DNA from: Blastobasis lacticolella
Lineage: Eukaryota > Arthropoda > Insecta > Lepidoptera > Blastobasidae
DNA: 64,000 bases
Assembly (NCBI GenBank): GCA_905147135.1
Contig: LR990061.1
Coordinates: 7,416,026-7,480,025 of the forward strand
Direction of reading: 5' to 3'
The translations under genes and the position numbers were made by a program. Below are positions 63,500 to 64,000 of the stretch, piece by piece; position 1 is the first letter of the stretch; the number at the start of each line of letters is the position of its first letter. The notes below the pieces were generated by a model that saw only the letters and a program-made list of their open reading frames with translations, was not told where the DNA came from and did no database searches.

Positions 63500-64000
63500 A
63501 TGCTAGGAATGGCAAGAAAGTAAACATTTTTTATAATCAGCTAAAACAAATTCTTAACTACATCAGTATTAAATTTTCAACAAAAAATTTAATCTTAGGT
63601 GGAGATTTAATATAATGAAAAATAACATGAAAACAAACCGATTTTTGGAACTTATGTTAGAATATAAACTACACCAATACATTAAACAACCTACTCATAT
63701 AACACCACTTTCATCCACTTGTTTAGATTTAATATTTACAAACATGCACCAAAATACTTTTGACACATCTGTAGAAGAATTAGGCTTTTCATATCACTTG
63801 GGTACTACAATACATTTAAATACACCACACTCAAAAAAGAAAACTACGTGGTACACTGAAAGGAGACTGTTAAATAATTATAATGTACAAAAATTCAAAG
63901 AGGAATTACAACTTATTCAATGGAAAACTATTATCCTATCAAATAATACACTAAATGAAAACTATAGAGCATTTCATGACATTTTAATTAAAACATTAGA
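63500..64000 (+). pseudogene. LINE ORF2 endonuclease fragment, runs off the right edge
   Basis: VNIFYNQLKQILNYISIKFS, TKNLILGGDL in one frame, then after a one-base frameshift near 63603-63615: NRFLELMLEYKLHQYIKQPT, HITPLSSTCLDLIFTN, EELGFSYHLGTTIHLN. GGDxN, QPTHIT-SSTxLDLIFTN and S-H are the C-terminal motifs of the apurinic endonuclease domain of CR1/Jockey-type LINEs. The element continues past 64000 and is AT-rich. 63415-63480 (GACAGCCCACCTGATGGTAA) is another repeat piece. Confidence 0.85.

Noticed and set aside
1..64000. Search for a CRISPR array, operon, phage or bacterial defence system
   Set aside because: No regularly spaced direct repeats, no long prokaryotic frames and no Shine-Dalgarno-led gene clusters. 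The spliced gene and retroposons identify animal nuclear DNA.

Overview
The window looks like nuclear DNA of an insect, most probably a moth or butterfly. It is AT-rich, and its coding sequence is split into short exons with GT/AG borders. The rest is packed with small interspersed repeats of the kind seen in Lepidoptera: tRNA-headed SINEs, RTE-like and CR1/Jockey-like LINE ends, hairpin MITEs and (ATG)n tails. There is no prokaryotic operon structure, CRISPR array, intact tRNA or rRNA gene.

The main result is one multi-exon gene on the + strand, with 18 phase-consistent exons from 20687 to 37237 and two or three further probable exons to 40892. The spliced product resembles QRICH2 (glutamine-rich protein 2, DUF4795 family), a sperm-flagellum protein in mammals. 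The evidence is an N-terminal [13 protein letters not shown] block, a Gly/Thr low-complexity stretch, a central acidic coiled coil, a block with [15 protein letters not shown], a CVSCD motif, LTYELDNVRK, and [10 protein letters not shown] near the C-terminus. All 17 junctions inside 20687-37237 keep the reading frame. The first coding exon was not found, and the 3' end is ambiguous.

Layout. 1-20500: no host gene recognised; SINE and LINE fragments, a triplicated tract (8760-10600), several fold-back elements, a 5S rRNA-like fragment (15637) and a mariner transposase fragment (17131). 20520-21500: the first visible QRICH2-like exon flanked by broken partial copies of itself and by hairpins. 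21696-40892: the gene, with introns full of SINEs, LINE ends and MITEs. 41000-64000: intergenic, with a cluster of nested hairpin elements (43714-44860), two copies of a fold-back element with 11-bp target duplications (56654, 58911), a complete 391-bp hairpin (62491), an unidentified possible exon (56441) and a LINE endonuclease fragment running off the right edge.

Repeat families are named here only for cross-reference: SINE-A (tRNA head, tail CACAACCGGGACATTAA), SINE-B (tRNA head, reads CCATCTAGCCCCAAAGTA on the opposite strand), C ((GATGAT)n tail after CAGTGGACTGTTATGGGCTG), D (GATGGAAAGTGGTCACCGC), E (GAACGAAGTCGCGCC), J (GCAATTACAGGCATG), K (GAAGAACTCCATGTTGTA), M (TTAAGCGAGCTCATCCAGGT) and R (RTE-like ORF end, GRPPTRWTDD). 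Repeat limits were set by eye and are approximate. Exon limits follow splice consensus and phase.
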